Source: Orthonyx spaldingii (taxonomy: Eukaryota; Chordata; Aves; Passeriformes; Orthonychidae). From it: a DNA stretch of 64,000 nucleotides. Positions 1 through 15,000 of the stretch are shown piece by piece. Every line of letters starts with the position of its first letter. The stretch's first letter is position 1. The translations under genes were made by a program, and so were the position numbers. The notes beneath the pieces were generated by a model. That model was not told where the DNA came from. It did no database searches and saw only the letters and a list, made by a program, of their open reading frames with translations. The DNA lies in assembly GCA_013397795.1 (NCBI GenBank), contig VZTJ01002480.1, forward strand, positions 549,571 to 613,570, read 5' to 3'.

Positions 1-34
1 ACATGAAGATTTTGATAAAGCAATCAATGTCCAG
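1..34 (+). CDS. SPTAN1: SPTAN1 exon (left-truncated)
   Basis: The window opens inside an exon: one leading base, then HEDFDKAINVQ, with donor gtgagg. It ends in phase 0 and joins the next exon as VQ-EEK. Confidence 0.9.
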
Positions 35-3000
35 GTGAGGAGTGTAGCTGAAGTAAGGGGAAAATAGTTTCCTTTTTCTCATGTGGATTATTAGCAAAAG
101 GACTCCCTGCCATGTATGGCTTCTGAAGTTCAGTTCCGAATACTCAGCCATGTGGAACTTGCTGCAGAAGTTTAGAAGCAGCTTATGCAGAGCAGGATGT
201 ATTTCATTGCCTACAGACAGTGTAGAAATAGTGGCAAGTATTTGTGTAAATTTAATTATTTGAAATTACTTTTTCCCTTTATTTGTGGCAGAAAAGGGTA
301 TATTTCCAGTTTCTTGTAGAGAAAGCTACCTAGATTTATTGGGAGATCATACTGCTGAAGTTTTAAGCCCAAAAGATCCTTTTCTCCTAAATACCACAGG
401 TGAAAAGAGTTCTAAGTTGAACTCTGCAGTCCTGTAGAAGAGAGACTTCCTTCATAGGGTCACAGTAATGTAAATTTAAAGAAGAAAAAAAGGCTTGTTC
501 TGTTCCAGACACTGCTCATCATTTGACTTGATGGAACCACAGTTCTAATTCTTGTTTCTGGTTTGAATAGGAAGAGAAAATTGCTGTCCTGCAGTCCTTT
601 GCTGACCAGCTGATTGCTGCAGATCATTACGCCAAGGGAGTCATTGCCAACAGGCGCAACGAGGTCCTGGACAGGTCAGTGCTGCCCTGGGAGGAGAATG
701 CAGATGACTGGAAATCCTCTTTAGGGATGTTCTGTAGCTGTTACAGGTGATGCCTCATGTGGCTCTAGTGTTTCATCCATTGTATGTGTCAAATTACTGC
801 AGGTGGCTTCGTCTGAAAGCCCAAATGATTGAGAAGAGATCAAAGCTTGGAGAGTCTCAGACCCTCCAACAGTTCAGTCGTGATGTGGATGAAATAGAAG
901 CCTGGATCAGTGAAAAGCTCCAGACTGCAAGTGATGAGTCCTATAAGGATCCCACAAATATCCAGGTGAATGTGGTTCTTGGTTTAAAAATCAAAATGTC
1001 ATTGTTAACTTTGCAAGGCCTCCTCTGGTTTGAAAATCCGTGCTCAGGAATTCCTGTTCAGAGATGACAGAATGGTACATCATGTTGGACATGTTCTCCT
1101 TTTAACAAGGAGAAAATGGAAGTTACATTATGCATGAAAGGAGACCCAAAATAGGACTTGGTTAGTAGTTATTCATTCATATAATTAATTATTCATGCAT
1201 ATAATTAATAAGATATGTGGTATCTGCAGCAGAAAGTTTCCTGAAGAAACCCAAGTGGCTGTTCTCTCTCTCCCAGCATCTAGACAATAAAATAAGGAAA
1301 TGGGATTATTGGGTCTCAACTCTTTTACATTATAAAATGTAAAATCTCATTTATTTTTCAGTATTAAGGAATTAAGTTACCTCTTGTGTTTTAGTTCTGG
1401 TTTATGAAGTAGTATGAATGCACTGAACTACTTCTCTCAATCTATTTTATAGCTTTCCAAACTGCTGGTAAGTAGTTTGGACTAGCCCTGGTATGTGAAT
1501 TTATTTTCTCTGTATAAGCTTCTGTGTAAGCCCAAGCTCTGGTTGCTGCTCCATTCATCAGTTCATGCAATCTCTCTGTTTTCTGTTAGTTCTTGACCTC
1601 CATCCAGGTACAGCTGTTGATCCTCGTCCTATGGGTGTGGCTTTTTTGTTAATGCCTATTCAGCATCATTTATTTATGTATTTGTTTTTCAGGTGTTCTG
1701 CATGATCTGTTTAATTTATGCTGCGATAGTGATCTAGTTTGGGCTTTTTTAGGAGTTAGCCCATAGGAAAATGGGGTTCTATCCTCCTTTTTCAGAAATT
1801 TGGCTCTTGGATCATCACTTGTGATGATTTAACACAGGACACAATGCCAAATCCATGAGCCTGTATCTGTAGCATCAAATGCTGGAGATGGAGGATTCAA
1901 TAAATGATAGATCTTGATTGGCTTAGTTCTTGCAATAGCATAGAAGAAAATAATACAGAAAGAACACTCCAGAAAAAGAGATGTACCAGATGGAAAGCTG
2001 ACAGTACTTGTAAGAATCCAAGAAGTGGAGTAAAATGAGATATGTGGAGGGAGAAGACAGAACAAAGAAAGGGAAAGCTACCAAGAGTAAGAAAGGAAAG
2101 AATCATTTGTCACTTCAGGCTGTGGTTACTATTTTTTTAGTTGGAAAAAACCAGAATTTTATATTGAACTAGAAAAGATTCTCTGCAATTTGTTGTCATG
2201 GTAATCCTATGGAGATATGTAATTGGCAGCTTTTAAATTGAATTTTCCAAGTTGGTAGATCTAGCTTTGAAGGATATGCTTTTATAATCTCAGGATCTGG
2301 GATTTACTGTTCCTAAAATGAAGCAGTTCATGCAGAATTTCTCATACCAGCGCTATAGTATTTTTCCTTTTTTAATTTTTAATCTAACATTTCCTTTCAT
2401 TCCATTCTCTAGGACACTCTCTCCCCATGTCCAATGTCACTAGCATTTCCAGTTTATACTTGCCTATTCTGTCTTGTCACTTCTGTGCTGTCATATTCCT
2501 GGTGGGTGGATGGATCATGGACATGAGAACTGCACACTCCTTCCCACACCAAGGCTCCTGTTGCTCTCATGGTGCTCTCAACTTCACAGAGAAAAATTCT
2601 TACCAAATAATTCAGTTATGGTTTTATAGAAGTTTTTGGCTGTTAATTCAGTATTTATATATATATCTAACGAGGCTGTGTGTGATGAATACCACAACTG
2701 TGCAGAAAGCAGAAAAGCTGGAGCAGTGATTTCTGTTAATTACCTATGGATTAGGAAGGGAAATAGGAATTTGTGCAATTACTGTAGGAGTAAAAAGGAT
2801 GATCTACTCTACTCAGGGTATGTGTAATTGCTGCTTTTCAAAGGGGTGCATTGAAAACAAGGAATCTTCACTGCAGTAACAGCTCAGTTCAGTGCAGGGA
2901 ATTTTGCATTGGCTCCTGTGAAATGCAGAAGGTGCTGCCAGAGCTCTGCGTGTCAGCTCACCCACAGTTTTGCCAGGTCAAAACTTGGTGGTTACTCAGG

Positions 3001-6000
3001 TAATGAGAGTAGCCACTGGAGCGAGCAGTAAATGCCCTACCCAGAGAGAACTTCTTCAGCTCAGCCTGTGCACAAAGCTTATGACAACCCAGCCCATGAG
3101 AACAGCGGAGGAGCCCTCTGTGCAGAGTCTGATGGTGTTGGGTTTGTCCTTGCAGAGCAAACACCAGAAGCACCAGGCCTTTGAAGCTGAGCTCCACGCC
3201 AACGCCGACCGCATCCGCGGCGTCATCGACATGGGCAACTCCCTCATCGAGAGGGGCGCGTGCGCCGGCAGCGAGGACGCCGTCAAGGTGGGCACCTGCA
3301 AGTCTTGCTTGGCTTTGCTTTGAGCAGTGTTTGGGTAATTGAGGCAGGACAGTGTCCCTCTAGAACAAATCTTGCTTTATAGAAGCTTTTGTACTTCAAT
3401 TACACAGTGTAAATCAGGTGAATCATTGTGTTTCAGTCTCAAGGAGGATAAATTTTCTGATCCTCTGATTGAGATGTAAATTATAGCTGGGCAGCAAAAA
3501 ATAGTGACTCTAATTGGCATATCTGGAATCAACAGCCAAACTTCTATCATGTTCTGGTTTTGCATCTATCAGAACTTTTTTGCTTTTTAGTTTGTGACAT
3601 TTACTTATCTTTCCTACTTTCTGACAGGCACGCCTGGCTGCCCTGGCTGACCAGTGGCAATTCCTGGTGCAGAAATCGGCAGAGAAGAGTCAGAAACTGA
3701 AAGAAGCTAATAAGCAACAGAATTTCAATACTGGAATCAAGGACTTTGACTTTTGGCTTTCAGAGGTAATAAGATGGGAATTAATAACTTGCAAGACTTC
3801 TTTTTAAAAGTTTTTATTACCTTTGCTGATGTTAGATTTTGTGGAGCACTGTTTACGTTTGAGCAAGTCTAGGTTTACTTTAAAAAAACTATTACTAGTA
3901 AAATTCTTGTGGGTGTGTTCATGTTACTAGTTATAAATGATAAAGTGAGAAGAAGCAAATTTGCATGGAACCTTTCAGGTATTAAACAGGTGACAAGGCA
4001 ATGGTTTAGTAGAAAATTGAGACCAAATTTGCACGGGTTTAAAGCATTATAGTTTCAAGGAGTTGGTGAAATACAATTTGTTCTTCATTCCTTGTTTCCT
4101 TCTCCATCCCCAGGTGGAGGCTTTGTTGGCATCTGAAGACTATGGGAAGGACTTGGCATCTGTTAACAACCTTCTGAAAAAACACCAGTTACTGGAAGCT
4201 GATATATCTGCTCATGAGGTATTGCTTTCTCTTTTAGTTTTGGAAGATAAGTCATAGTCATAGCAAATTCTATAGGTACAACTCCTGATACCTGCTGCAG
4301 TCACAGACTTGTTCAAATGTGGTTTTTAACAAAACCTGTGACTGAGAGTCAGATTCTGATTTTCATCCTGACATAATGAGCACAGAAACGAGCTCTGAGC
4401 AATCCCTGCTCTCTCTCCCCCCCATGTCTAGGACCGCCTGAAGGACCTGAACAGCCAGGCTGACAGTCTGATGACCAGCAGTGCCTTTGACACGTCCCAA
4501 GTGAAGGACAAACGCGAGACCATCAACGGGCGCTTCCAGCGCATCAAGGGCATGGCCAGCGCCCGCCGCGCCAAGCTCAACGAGAGCCACCGCCTGCACC
4601 AGTTCTTCCGTGACATGGATGACGAGGAGTCCTGGATCAAGTGGGTGCTTGGGAACTTCTGGGCTTTGCCAACAACTCTCATAGCCTTTAGTGTGGCTTC
4701 ACAGCTGCCTTCCCACAACTGTGTGTCTATAGGAAATCAGCTTTGCTGCCATTCCAGAAAAACTGTTTTGGGTGTGGTTTCTTATCTGCAGTTTTCTTTG
4801 GTCAAATCCCAGTAAGCAGAAAAACACTATTTAGACTCGGACCAAATAACTGAAATTTTATTCTGGTCTTTTTGGGAAAGCTACCAAAAATTCAAACCTT
4901 TTTCAGTTTCAAGTACTTTTTTGATTCTAGCCAGTTGTTGTAATTAATCAAATGGTCTTTCCATAATGGTGTTAGTACCTCAGGAGAAGGGAAAGAGCTA
5001 AGACTGATAGAAATCATTCCAATTAGAGCACTTCTTTTGTCATGCCTTTAAAACAAAAATTGGACAACTTTACAAAAGGCATTTATATTCTTAAAAGAAA
5101 ACAGGGCAGAGAAATTCTGTCCTTCAAAGGTAAATGATGGGCCCTCTGTCACCTTCTTTCCCCCACACATGAATGTGCAGCCAAGAGCTACTTGCTCTGC
5201 TAATAACTGTTCTACACAAGTTTTTACATCCAGGATCTTTGTGCAATGCAGAGCAATTGTGTATCTGAGAGGGGTTTTGTTTTCTTTGTCAGGTTGGACC
5301 TTTAGAAGCAATTCTCATATTTTATCTTTCTCTCTTCTCTGTTGAATTTAGAGAGAAGAAACTGTTGGTTAGCTCAGAGGACTATGGCAGAGACCTGACT
5401 GGTGTGCAGAATCTGAGGAAGAAACACAAGCGCTTAGAAGCAGAATTAGCTGCCCATGAACCTGCTATCCAGGTAAATGCTTCTGTCCATGACAGATTTC
5501 TCTATAAGCAGCACCCTTCTTGCTTGTGGAAGAGATGAAAGCCAGCAGTAGTTTTGCTGGACCCCAAACATGAAGAAGGCAGGTGATGTTGCAACAACTG
5601 TTTCTCTGCAGGGTGTTCTGGACACGGGCAAGAAGCTTTCGGATGATAACACAATTGGAAAGGAGGAGATACAGCAGAGACTGGCACAGTTTGTGGATCA
5701 CTGGAAAGAATTAAAACAGTTGGCAGCTGCTAGGTATGAATTTCTGTAAAATTCAGTATTAATTAAAAGTGGCATGGACTCATAATGATCAGATTTACAG
5801 AATTTCAGGATATGGATTATTAGTAATATGTAATAGCACCTATCACTGATCACAGACTCTACAAGATTATTGGCAATGTTCCTCAGTAGAAACATGAGCC
5901 TCTTCTTGAGGTGTGTGTTGTGTTTAGCCTTTTCTTGCACCAGCTGGAAACCATGTACTTGAAATCAGCTGGCTTTAATCCACTACCAAGAGGTTTTTCC

Positions 6001-9000
6001 TGATTAGAAACTGTCGGGAGAGAGTTTGCTTCTGTCCTTTGGCAGCTGCAGGCTTTGTAGTCCAAGGAATTCCCAGAGCTGCAGCCATGGCTGCTGCTGG
6101 AGGAGTGAAGTGTGAATGATAGGGTTAAGGCTCTGCACATTGTTTTTATATCTTACATCTAAATGCCATAAAGCAACACTGACCAGTTTTACCTTCCCTA
6201 CACAGGGGTCAGCGTCTGGAGGAGTCTCTGGAGTATCAGCAGTTTGTAGCAAATGTTGAGGAAGAAGAAGCTTGGATCAATGAGAAAATGACACTGGTAG
6301 CCAGCGAGGATTATGGGGACACACTTGCTGCTATCCAGGTATGGAGGAAGTTGTCAGCACTTTGTTACTGCATTATTGTTGGTTAGTTCATAGCAAACCT
6401 TTTCTTTAACTGTCTTTACAGTTTAGAGGTTATCGTTGGTTCCTTTTGAAGGCCTACATTGTAAAAAACATAAATTCACTTGATAAAAGCATCCCAAGTA
6501 TGTTATTTCCTGTAGAAATGACTTGCAGTTTGGTGTAGCTTTGCATCTCTTGACCTCTGATTGGAAGTCAATCTCAGTTTCCTTTTGTCCACAGGAAACC
6601 AATAAGTTGTGCTAACCAGCTAAAATTAATTTTTGTCAGAAAAAGTCTATGCTAACTGATTTATAAAATTAATTACTTTTTAGTAAATGGTGAGAAATTA
6701 CTTTAGAAGTGTTTTGTCTTCTATTTTCAGGGCTTGCTGAAGAAGCACGAGGCATTTGAGACTGATTTTACTGTCCACAAGGACAGAGTGAATGATGTCT
6801 GTGCTAATGGAGAGGATCTCATTAAAAAGGTGAGCGTGAACTAGTAAAGGGAAACCTTCAAAGGCTCCCCAGGACATCTTCATGTCACAGTAGACTTGCT
6901 CTTCTCTGTCATGTCTTTGAAAAGAGCTCTTACTCATCTTTTGTGGCTGAACAGCTGTTGGTGTTTTGCTTTCAAGCTGCTTCTGAGACAGTATCTTTCA
7001 GCTGAAGCCCTTGCTCTGTCACCAACGTCCTGAATGCCTCAGATGACTTTAACATCATACAGAATGCCTGTATTTTTTTTTCCTCCCTGTCACATAGAAC
7101 AATCACCATGAGGCGAACATCACTGCCAAGATGAAGGGACTCAGAGGCAAGGTGTCAGATCTGGAGAAAGCAGCAGCTCAGAGGAAAGCCAAATTGGATG
7201 AGAACTCAGCCTTCCTCCAGTTCAACTGGAAAGCAGATGTGGTGGAGTCATGGATAGGTATGTTCTGTACTGGAGTACAATAGTTGGTCACAAACAAACC
7301 TTAAACTCCTTCATTTCCAAAGGTCTCCAGTAACTCCTCATGTGCTGTTGTAACAAGCAGACCTAAGCCCAGAGTGATCAGCAGTGCTTTATGGTTTTGT
7401 AGTAACCTGATCTGGAACAGAGGGAATATTTGAGATGGAAAAATGACATTTTTGCGAAATTTGTTTCATTTTCTAGGGGAGAAGGAAAACAGTCTGAAGA
7501 CAGATGATTATGGACGTGATCTCTCTTCAGTGCAAACCCTGCTCACCAAACAGGTCAGTGCTGATGCTGCTGCCCCCCCATGAGGGAGGGAACAGCTGAA
7601 CTCTTCTACAACACACAAGAATCCATGTTTGACATATATGCAGGATGTTGGAAAGGTTAAAGAAAAATACAATCTAAAATATCTTTTGTTCTTTTAATGC
7701 TTCAGGAAACGTTTGACGCTGGACTTCAGGCTTTCCAGCAGGAGGGAATTGCAAACATCACTGCTCTGAAAGACCAGCTGCTTGCAGCCAAGCACATCCA
7801 GTCCAAGGCCATCGAGGCCCGGCATGCTTCCTTGATGAAACGTTGGAATCAGCTACTGGCTAATTCTGCTACCAGGAAAAAGAAACTCTTGGAGGCTCAG
7901 GAGCACTTCAGAAAGGTGAGTGGCCAACCATGGGGCTACAAAAATCTAATTGTGCGCTTTAGAAAAAATACACATTTGCATCTTGTGTAGCTTGTTCACT
8001 ACTGAACAACTGGATTTTTTCTCTTTTCAAGGTTGAGGATCTGTTCCTGACTTTTGCAAAGAAGGCCTCTGCCTTCAACAGTTGGTTTGAGAATGCTGAG
8101 GAGGACCTGACAGATCCTGTGCGCTGCAACTCACTGGAGGAAATCAAAGCCCTGCGAGAGGCTCACGACGCTTTCCGTTCCTCCCTAAGTTCTGCCCAAG
8201 CTGATTTCAACCAGCTGGCAGAGCTCGATCGCCAGATCAAGAGCTTCCGTGTGGCCTCCAACCCCTACACTTGGTTCACTATGGAGGCTCTTGAAGAAAC
8301 CTGGAGGAATCTGCAGAAAATTATCAAGGCAAGTCAGTGAGGGAAAGATTCTCGTCCTAGTTCATGACCTTTCAGTCATCCCTGCAAGTTGTTCTCTGAG
8401 ATAATGGGTACAAGAGTTTGTCACCATAATACAGGTCAAAATATCTCAAAATTCATGAGCAAAGAAAAATTGCCATTAAATGTAAACTTGTGCTATTGTG
8501 AGTTGTTCTCATGGTTTTCCGTTTGTGGCTCTTCCAAAGGCAAAGCACATGTATCTCACTTTCTAACTGTAAAATAAGTTTAACTTCTCTGCTGTGCAGT
8601 GAAGCAACTGCTGGTTCAATTCCAGTTCTCAGGACTTCAGTTCTGAATTGTCACCTGAGATGCTTTTCTCTAGATATTCAGAACACCAAGTACTCAATCT
8701 TGTTTTGAGGCTCAGAACTGTGCTGGGATGCAGCTTTCTGTTACACAATGAGACCAATCCCTTTATTTCTCTGGAATTACTGTTGTTCATTTCTCAGGAA
8801 CGTGAACTGGAGCTGCAGAAGGAACAGCGAAGGCAGGAAGAAAATGACAAACTGCGTCAGGAATTTGCTCAGCATGCCAATGCCTTCCATCAGTGGATTC
8901 AGGAGACCAGGTATAGTTTGCCTTTCCAGGACCTGCCCTTAGAGAATTCTTTAGGTAGTATTTGTGTGCATCCTCCATCTCTTTGGACTGTCAAAGTTGC

Positions 9001-12000
9001 AAATGTCTCCTACTGAAAAACAGCTCATCGTTGTCCATTCCCTGCAGTTGGGATTTGAGGGAGGCCCCATTAGCTACAAGGGAAAGGAAAGCCCTGCAAC
9101 ACTAGACTTTAAAGATTTTCCTATTTCTGAATTAATTTTCCTGCAGTAATTCCATCCATTATCCAGGACTTCATTTTTCTCCAGTTATTCCTGAACTAGG
9201 CTGCAGCACAACTGGGGAGATGGAACACAAATAGCTTCAAGCAGACTCTGCAGTGCCAGCAACGTTTCTGTTAATGCCCCTTTTGTATTGAGTAGTGTAT
9301 TGGGAATCTTACTGGAGTTCAAATAGAGAAAGGAGATGTGAAAAAAGCTTAAAACTTTGTAATCATTTCCCTGGGCTGCTGTCTAATAATAACCTTCTCT
9401 AAGGAGAGGGAGTAAAGATTTAACAACTGTTAGAAATAAAAAGTCTCAAGGTTGAGCATTGCAGGTGCCCATGCTCAGTGCTGTCAGCAGCTCTGACAGG
9501 CTCTGGTTGGGGGTCAGAGGAGGTGAGTTCTGTTCCATGTAACCCTGTGATTCTCTGTCTCTGTGTGTTTACAAATAATTCTGTATGTGTCTTCATGAAA
9601 TAATGAAATATAATTTTTAACTTTTTGATGTTTGCTTCCCACCCAAATCTCTGTCCCTCTCTTACTGTCTTGTCTCTGTCCTGCTGCCTGATGTTTGGAT
9701 CTTCACATTCTACAGGACTTACCTGCTAGATGGGTTAGTATTGAATTTTATATCTTTCAGATTTTGGTGACATGTTCTGCTCTGTGTGTTTTCTCCTGTT
9801 GCTACATCGCTTGTGAAAGCTGTGCTCAAACCCCTTTTATTTGAAAAGAGCAACCTTTTGCTGAGGTGCACAGACACAGGAAACAAGATTTTGGAGTAGT
9901 TAACTATAAACCAGTAGAAACATAACAATTTCCTAGTCAAAAGCAGAATTACAGTGGGCAGCCAGTGGCACACCATGGAAGTCCTGACTTTTGCTTTTTC
10001 TTCCTCTGAGGGCTTGAACAGGAAGAGGCCCTTAATTTGAGAAGAAGTGTGAGAACGTAGCTGCTTTCCAAAGGCAGGCTACTCTCACATTTCCAGCTTT
10101 TCAGCTCAAGAGACTTGCTTAGTGACATAAAACATTTGACTGTAACTGTTCTGAGAACAGTGAAATCTCCAAAGTATTGACTGGTTTTGATAAGGAGAAG
10201 GGAAGATTCTTACAACAACGTTTTGCTGAAATTATGTATCTTAAAATCCTGCAGTTTGCAAATATGAAGTGCCCATTTTTAATCTGCTGCAGAACCGTGG
10301 CCTACACAGATTTTGGCCTTGACAGGAGAAAACCAACCTTCCAATATGAACCCATGGAGCTGTTGGGAGTTTGGCAGCAGTTTTAAACCCACTCTGTGTC
10401 CACAGGAATAGTTCCTGATGAGGATGTGTGCTGGCCATTTGTCTGGAAGTGGAAAGGAAATAATAAGATCTTTAAATGTTTTCAGACTGCCAAAGCCTCT
10501 ACAAATGTGTCTGTCCAGTTAAATTTCTTCAGCAGGACGAGTCTCAGCACAGTGGGAGCTTTGTGATAAGATGTGATGTCAAATGCCAACAAACAGTGTC
10601 TGGGCCAGGGCAGAGGCTGTGTTTAGCCTGTGCACAGGGCTGGAGGAGGCCAGGGCCTTCCTCCTAAAGAGAAAACTTTCTAATGAAAGGGTGGAATCTT
10701 TGCAGATAATTCTGCTACTTATTTGCTCTGTAATGATCACAGTCTCTTGTGTTCTGCCAGATAAAAATAGTTTGCCCTGTTTTTGTTGTACAGTTTAATG
10801 GAACCGAGCAGATTGTCCTGGAATGGATGCTGAATTCCCTGCTCCTTTGTCAAGTAGTGTTGTAGATTAGTTCTGGTATCCAAGAACGAGTGAACAGAAA
10901 GGAGCCATTCACTGAAAGAGACAGGGTCAGAGTTAGAGATCCTCATGCCAGGCTCTTTTGTTGAACAAATTACCAGAGGGCTGCTGATATGCCAGGCAGA
11001 ATTTGTCCCTAATTCTGTGTGAATAGATTAAAAACATGGATTTAGTTCCAAGAGGTACTGGCTGTGCCTAGCCTAGCTTGGCAAGAGGGAAGGCAGAGCT
11101 TCAGGGAAGTGTCAGAAGAGCTGCCGTGCACACTCCTTGCTTTGCAGCTTGTGTGTGCCCAGCACTGCCTGGGAGGGCTGTTCTTTGGGGAAGGGAGTAA
11201 GAACAATTTGGAGTTTAGGAAGAAAAATGCTTTTAAACAACCTGTAGATGAGTTAACTGCAAAACTTCAGTTTGTCTCTTAGCGAGGCTCACTTTTTTTG
11301 TGACTTACACGAAAATAATAACTATTTATTTTTGTGTATGTGCAACCAGCATTTAAATAATTTTCTCTCATTAAGTACTTGCTTGTGTTTGCTGCAAGGC
11401 AGTGCTGGCTTGGAGTGTGGCTCCACTGCAGTGGCCGTGTTTTGGTGTGTTCTTTCCTCTGTTCTTTCTTTCTTCCTTTTTGGAATTTACTTGGTTTCTT
11501 TCCTTTGACTAGCATAGCATATCGTCGTGTCATTCGTGTCTATCAGTATGAAGTTGGGGATGATCTATCTGGAAGGTTTTTTCCTCTTATTTTCTTACCT
11601 CACTTTGGTTTTCAAACGCACTCTTTAATTCCAAGGCTCGCTTTCCTTCCAACTAACTTTCACGGCTTAGAGATGCTTGGAGGTTTGTTTCCCTGTTGGT
11701 TCTTTCCACGGTTGGTTCCCAGCTTCCTGCTCAAGGCTCTGGGCGTGTGCTTCATCTCTAGGCAGGCGCTGAGTCTGAGCCTTAACCCTGTGGTGAGAAA
11801 CACCCAGATGTTTGGTGCATTTTCATTGCTACAGAGAGATTCAACACTTGAAATCTCCCTTATTAAGAATCTCAAAAGTATGTGGGAGGACAGAGCCCAG
11901 TGGGGACAAAAACCTGGTTTTAGTGACTGAAATACCAGAGATTCAGGTTTTAGGAACTTAAATACCCCAGAGTCAGAGGACATCTCACCTGCACAGCACC

Positions 12001-15000
12001 CAGACTCACTGTCCATGTGTGGGTCATCCAGTGTGAGCTCTCACCGTATGTGTTGGAAGGACAGAGATTCCCAAACACGGCTGCTTAGAGATTGCTTGGG
12101 ATCTTGGGGTGGGGGGAAAGCAGCATCCAGAGACTGTCCATAGCTAGTCTGTATCAAGGAGATTTTGGAGACCCTGGCCACAGTGGGGACCTGCATGTAA
12201 AGCTCAGGGTGGAAATCACTGAGCAGAGTGGCTGAGCCTCAGCTGCTTTGGGTGCAGCATGGAGAGGTGGGGTGGGAAAGGCACCTTTCCAGCAGGCACT
12301 GCTGAGCAGCAGAGGTCTGCAGCTCTCTGCAAGGATTATGCCACATTAAGATTACTTTTCAACCAAACCAGTAGTTCTCACCATCTTTTTTTACCCTCAT
12401 TTTCCCCTTTGTAACACACCTTTGTAGAGCTCCTGTACCTGACTGCAAATACAGCCCATCCCCAGTGACTCACCTGCAGTTGGTGTGTGTGGTGTGTGCT
12501 GGGCACGGGGCAGGGAGGTGGGACTGCACTAAATTCTAATTCCATGAGGTCCAGTAAAGCGGGTGCTTTGAGTCTGGCATGAAGTGTGGCTGCTGATCAC
12601 GTTGCCTTTCAAATGGGGCTAGAAATTAACTACATACAGAAATAAGAATCAGACAAAATGTACAGTGTCAGTCTGAAATAGGATGAGTCAGAATAAACAA
12701 AACAGAAAACCAGTGTTTAAATACTTGAAAGGATTTTTCATTTCAAGGAAGGACTGTTAATTTCAAGCCCCACATGCCATTTTTTTATGAGATAAGTGCC
12801 TTCTCTCACTGTTGTTCTGTGTTTAGGTCGTGTATGGTGGAGGAATCGGGAACGCTGGAGTCACAGCTGGAAGCTACTAAAGTAAGTGATGTGCCCCTCT
12901 GGCTAAAACAGCATTTTCAGCTGGCTTGGGAACACAGGGTGGGAAGGGAAATGCATGTAATTATATGGGAAAATCTTAATTGATTTTAGACATTTGGGAT
13001 ACTGAAGAGACCTCTGGGATTATCTATTTGCATACCTGATGTCTACTTACATCACACGCCATTAAACAACACTGATGTAGTTTTCCTTATTTTTTCCTTT
13101 TTCCTAAAGGAGTTAGGTTAGGTCAGAGAGGATACAGTATTTTCAGCACATTTCCTAATAAGAGGCTTTTTGTCTCCAGAACTGGTTTGCAAGCCCTGGT
13201 TTCCAATAGTGAGCATGAAGATGAGCATTGCTCTGAATCTTATTTCACAAATCCCAGTATATGTACATAAAGTCCTAGGAGAAAAAGAAGAGTATAACCC
13301 TTCCCCCCCTGACAGCCTCTGGTCTAGCTTTTTAAGGTAGTTTTTTTTTTTTTTTGGTGCTCCATGATTTCTCTCCTCTTTGCTCCCTTCTCACAGCGTA
13401 AGCACCAAGAGATCCGAGCAATGAGGAGCCAGCTGAAGAAGATTGAGGACCTTGGAGCAGCCATGGAAGAGGCACTTATCTTGGACAACAAATACACAGA
13501 ACACAGCACTGTGGGGCTGGCACAGCAGTGGGACCAGCTGGACCAGCTGGGGATGAGGATGCAACACAACCTGGAGCAGCAGATCCAGGCCCGGTACTGA
13601 CTGGCCCACGTGTGGTTTGAAGTGTCTGACTGGGGGTGGGGGGTGAAACAGGAGCCACAGCTGCCCATGGCTGCAGCCAGACTGGCATGGTCTGCGCTAA
13701 AGAGTCTCCTGTGCTCACACCAATGGGTGCAGTGAGTTTGTACATCCCCACCACCTCCCAGCTCCCTTCAGAGGGATGAAGTGGGCAGTTTTGGAATAGC
13801 TCCTGTTGGCCATGAGCAATGGTGGCATCTCAGTGGAACAGGTTTATTCTGTGGAGTAAGTGTGGACAAGTGTTCCCACACTGAATGGTTGTTTGTTCCT
13901 TCGTCCTCACCGTGTGGTGCAGCTGCTGGACTCAGAGCACCACAGCTCAGGAACTGTTCATCAGCTTTGCTGCTTCCTTTTCAGGAACACCACTGGAGTC
14001 ACTGAGGAGGCTCTGAAGGAGTTCAGCATGATGTTCAAGTGAGTCACAGGGAATATATGCCAGAGGAAGGCTTGGGAGGTACTTCTGGCACATGGATGGC
14101 TCCTGTTTGCAGGATCCATTTGGGGCTCCTTTGTTGTCTGCCCCACTTTGTGCTGAGCTGCTCCATTCTCTGCCACAAGGCAACAGCCTCCAGCCCCTGC
14201 TGCTGGCAGTGCCAATGCATTCCAGCTGGGAATACAGCTGGGTTTTGTTTTTTTTTTTGGGGGGGGGGTTGATTTTTAAGCAAAGTTAAGAATTTGTGCG
14301 TATTTTTAATGTATGCTAGATAGAACTATTTATTGATACAAACTCGTTTGTCCAGAATAGGGGCTGGTTATAACCTTGATCTAGTTTTCAGCCCGCTTTA
14401 GAGCTCTCAGGACTCAGTAACTGACACACGTGGGTTCTGTTTTTATGTTTTTAGGCACTTTGACAAGGACAAATCTGGACGACTTAATCACCAGGAGTTT
14501 AAGTCTTGCTTGCGCTCTCTCGGCTATGATCTTCCCATGGTTGAGGAAGGAGAGCCAGACCCTGAGTTTGAGTCTATTCTTGACACTGTAGATCCCAACA
14601 GGTACGTGGGTTGGACCTTTCTGTTCAAATACAAAACACACAGAGGTATTGGCTGGGGAGCTGGCTGGAAGGTCCCTCACAGGCTGAGAGCTGTGGTTGT
14701 TTTTACAATGACTCATGTGAAAGCCTTTAGGAGGGCAAGACCGACGTTTGTAAAGAAATTCACTTGCAGAGAATGATCTGGTGTTGAGTCTCCTGTGTTA
14801 AGACTTCCACTCCTTCCAGAACAGTTCCAGCCCCTCTCTGGAGGGCCTGGCAGTGCTGTGCTCTGGGTGCTCACACTGTGTTTGCTGGCAGGGATGGACA
14901 CGTCTCGCTGCAGGAGTACATGGCCTTCATGATCAGCCGGGAAACGGAGAACGTGAAATCCAGCGAGGAGATCGAGAGCGCTTTCCGCGCCCTCAGCTCC

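Noticed and set aside
11379..11930. 183-codon + strand ORF around the 63-nt spectrin exon
   Set aside because: Only 11513-11575 has splice sites and a frame compatible with SPTAN1; the ORF uses a different reading frame and is mostly intronic pyrimidine-rich sequence.
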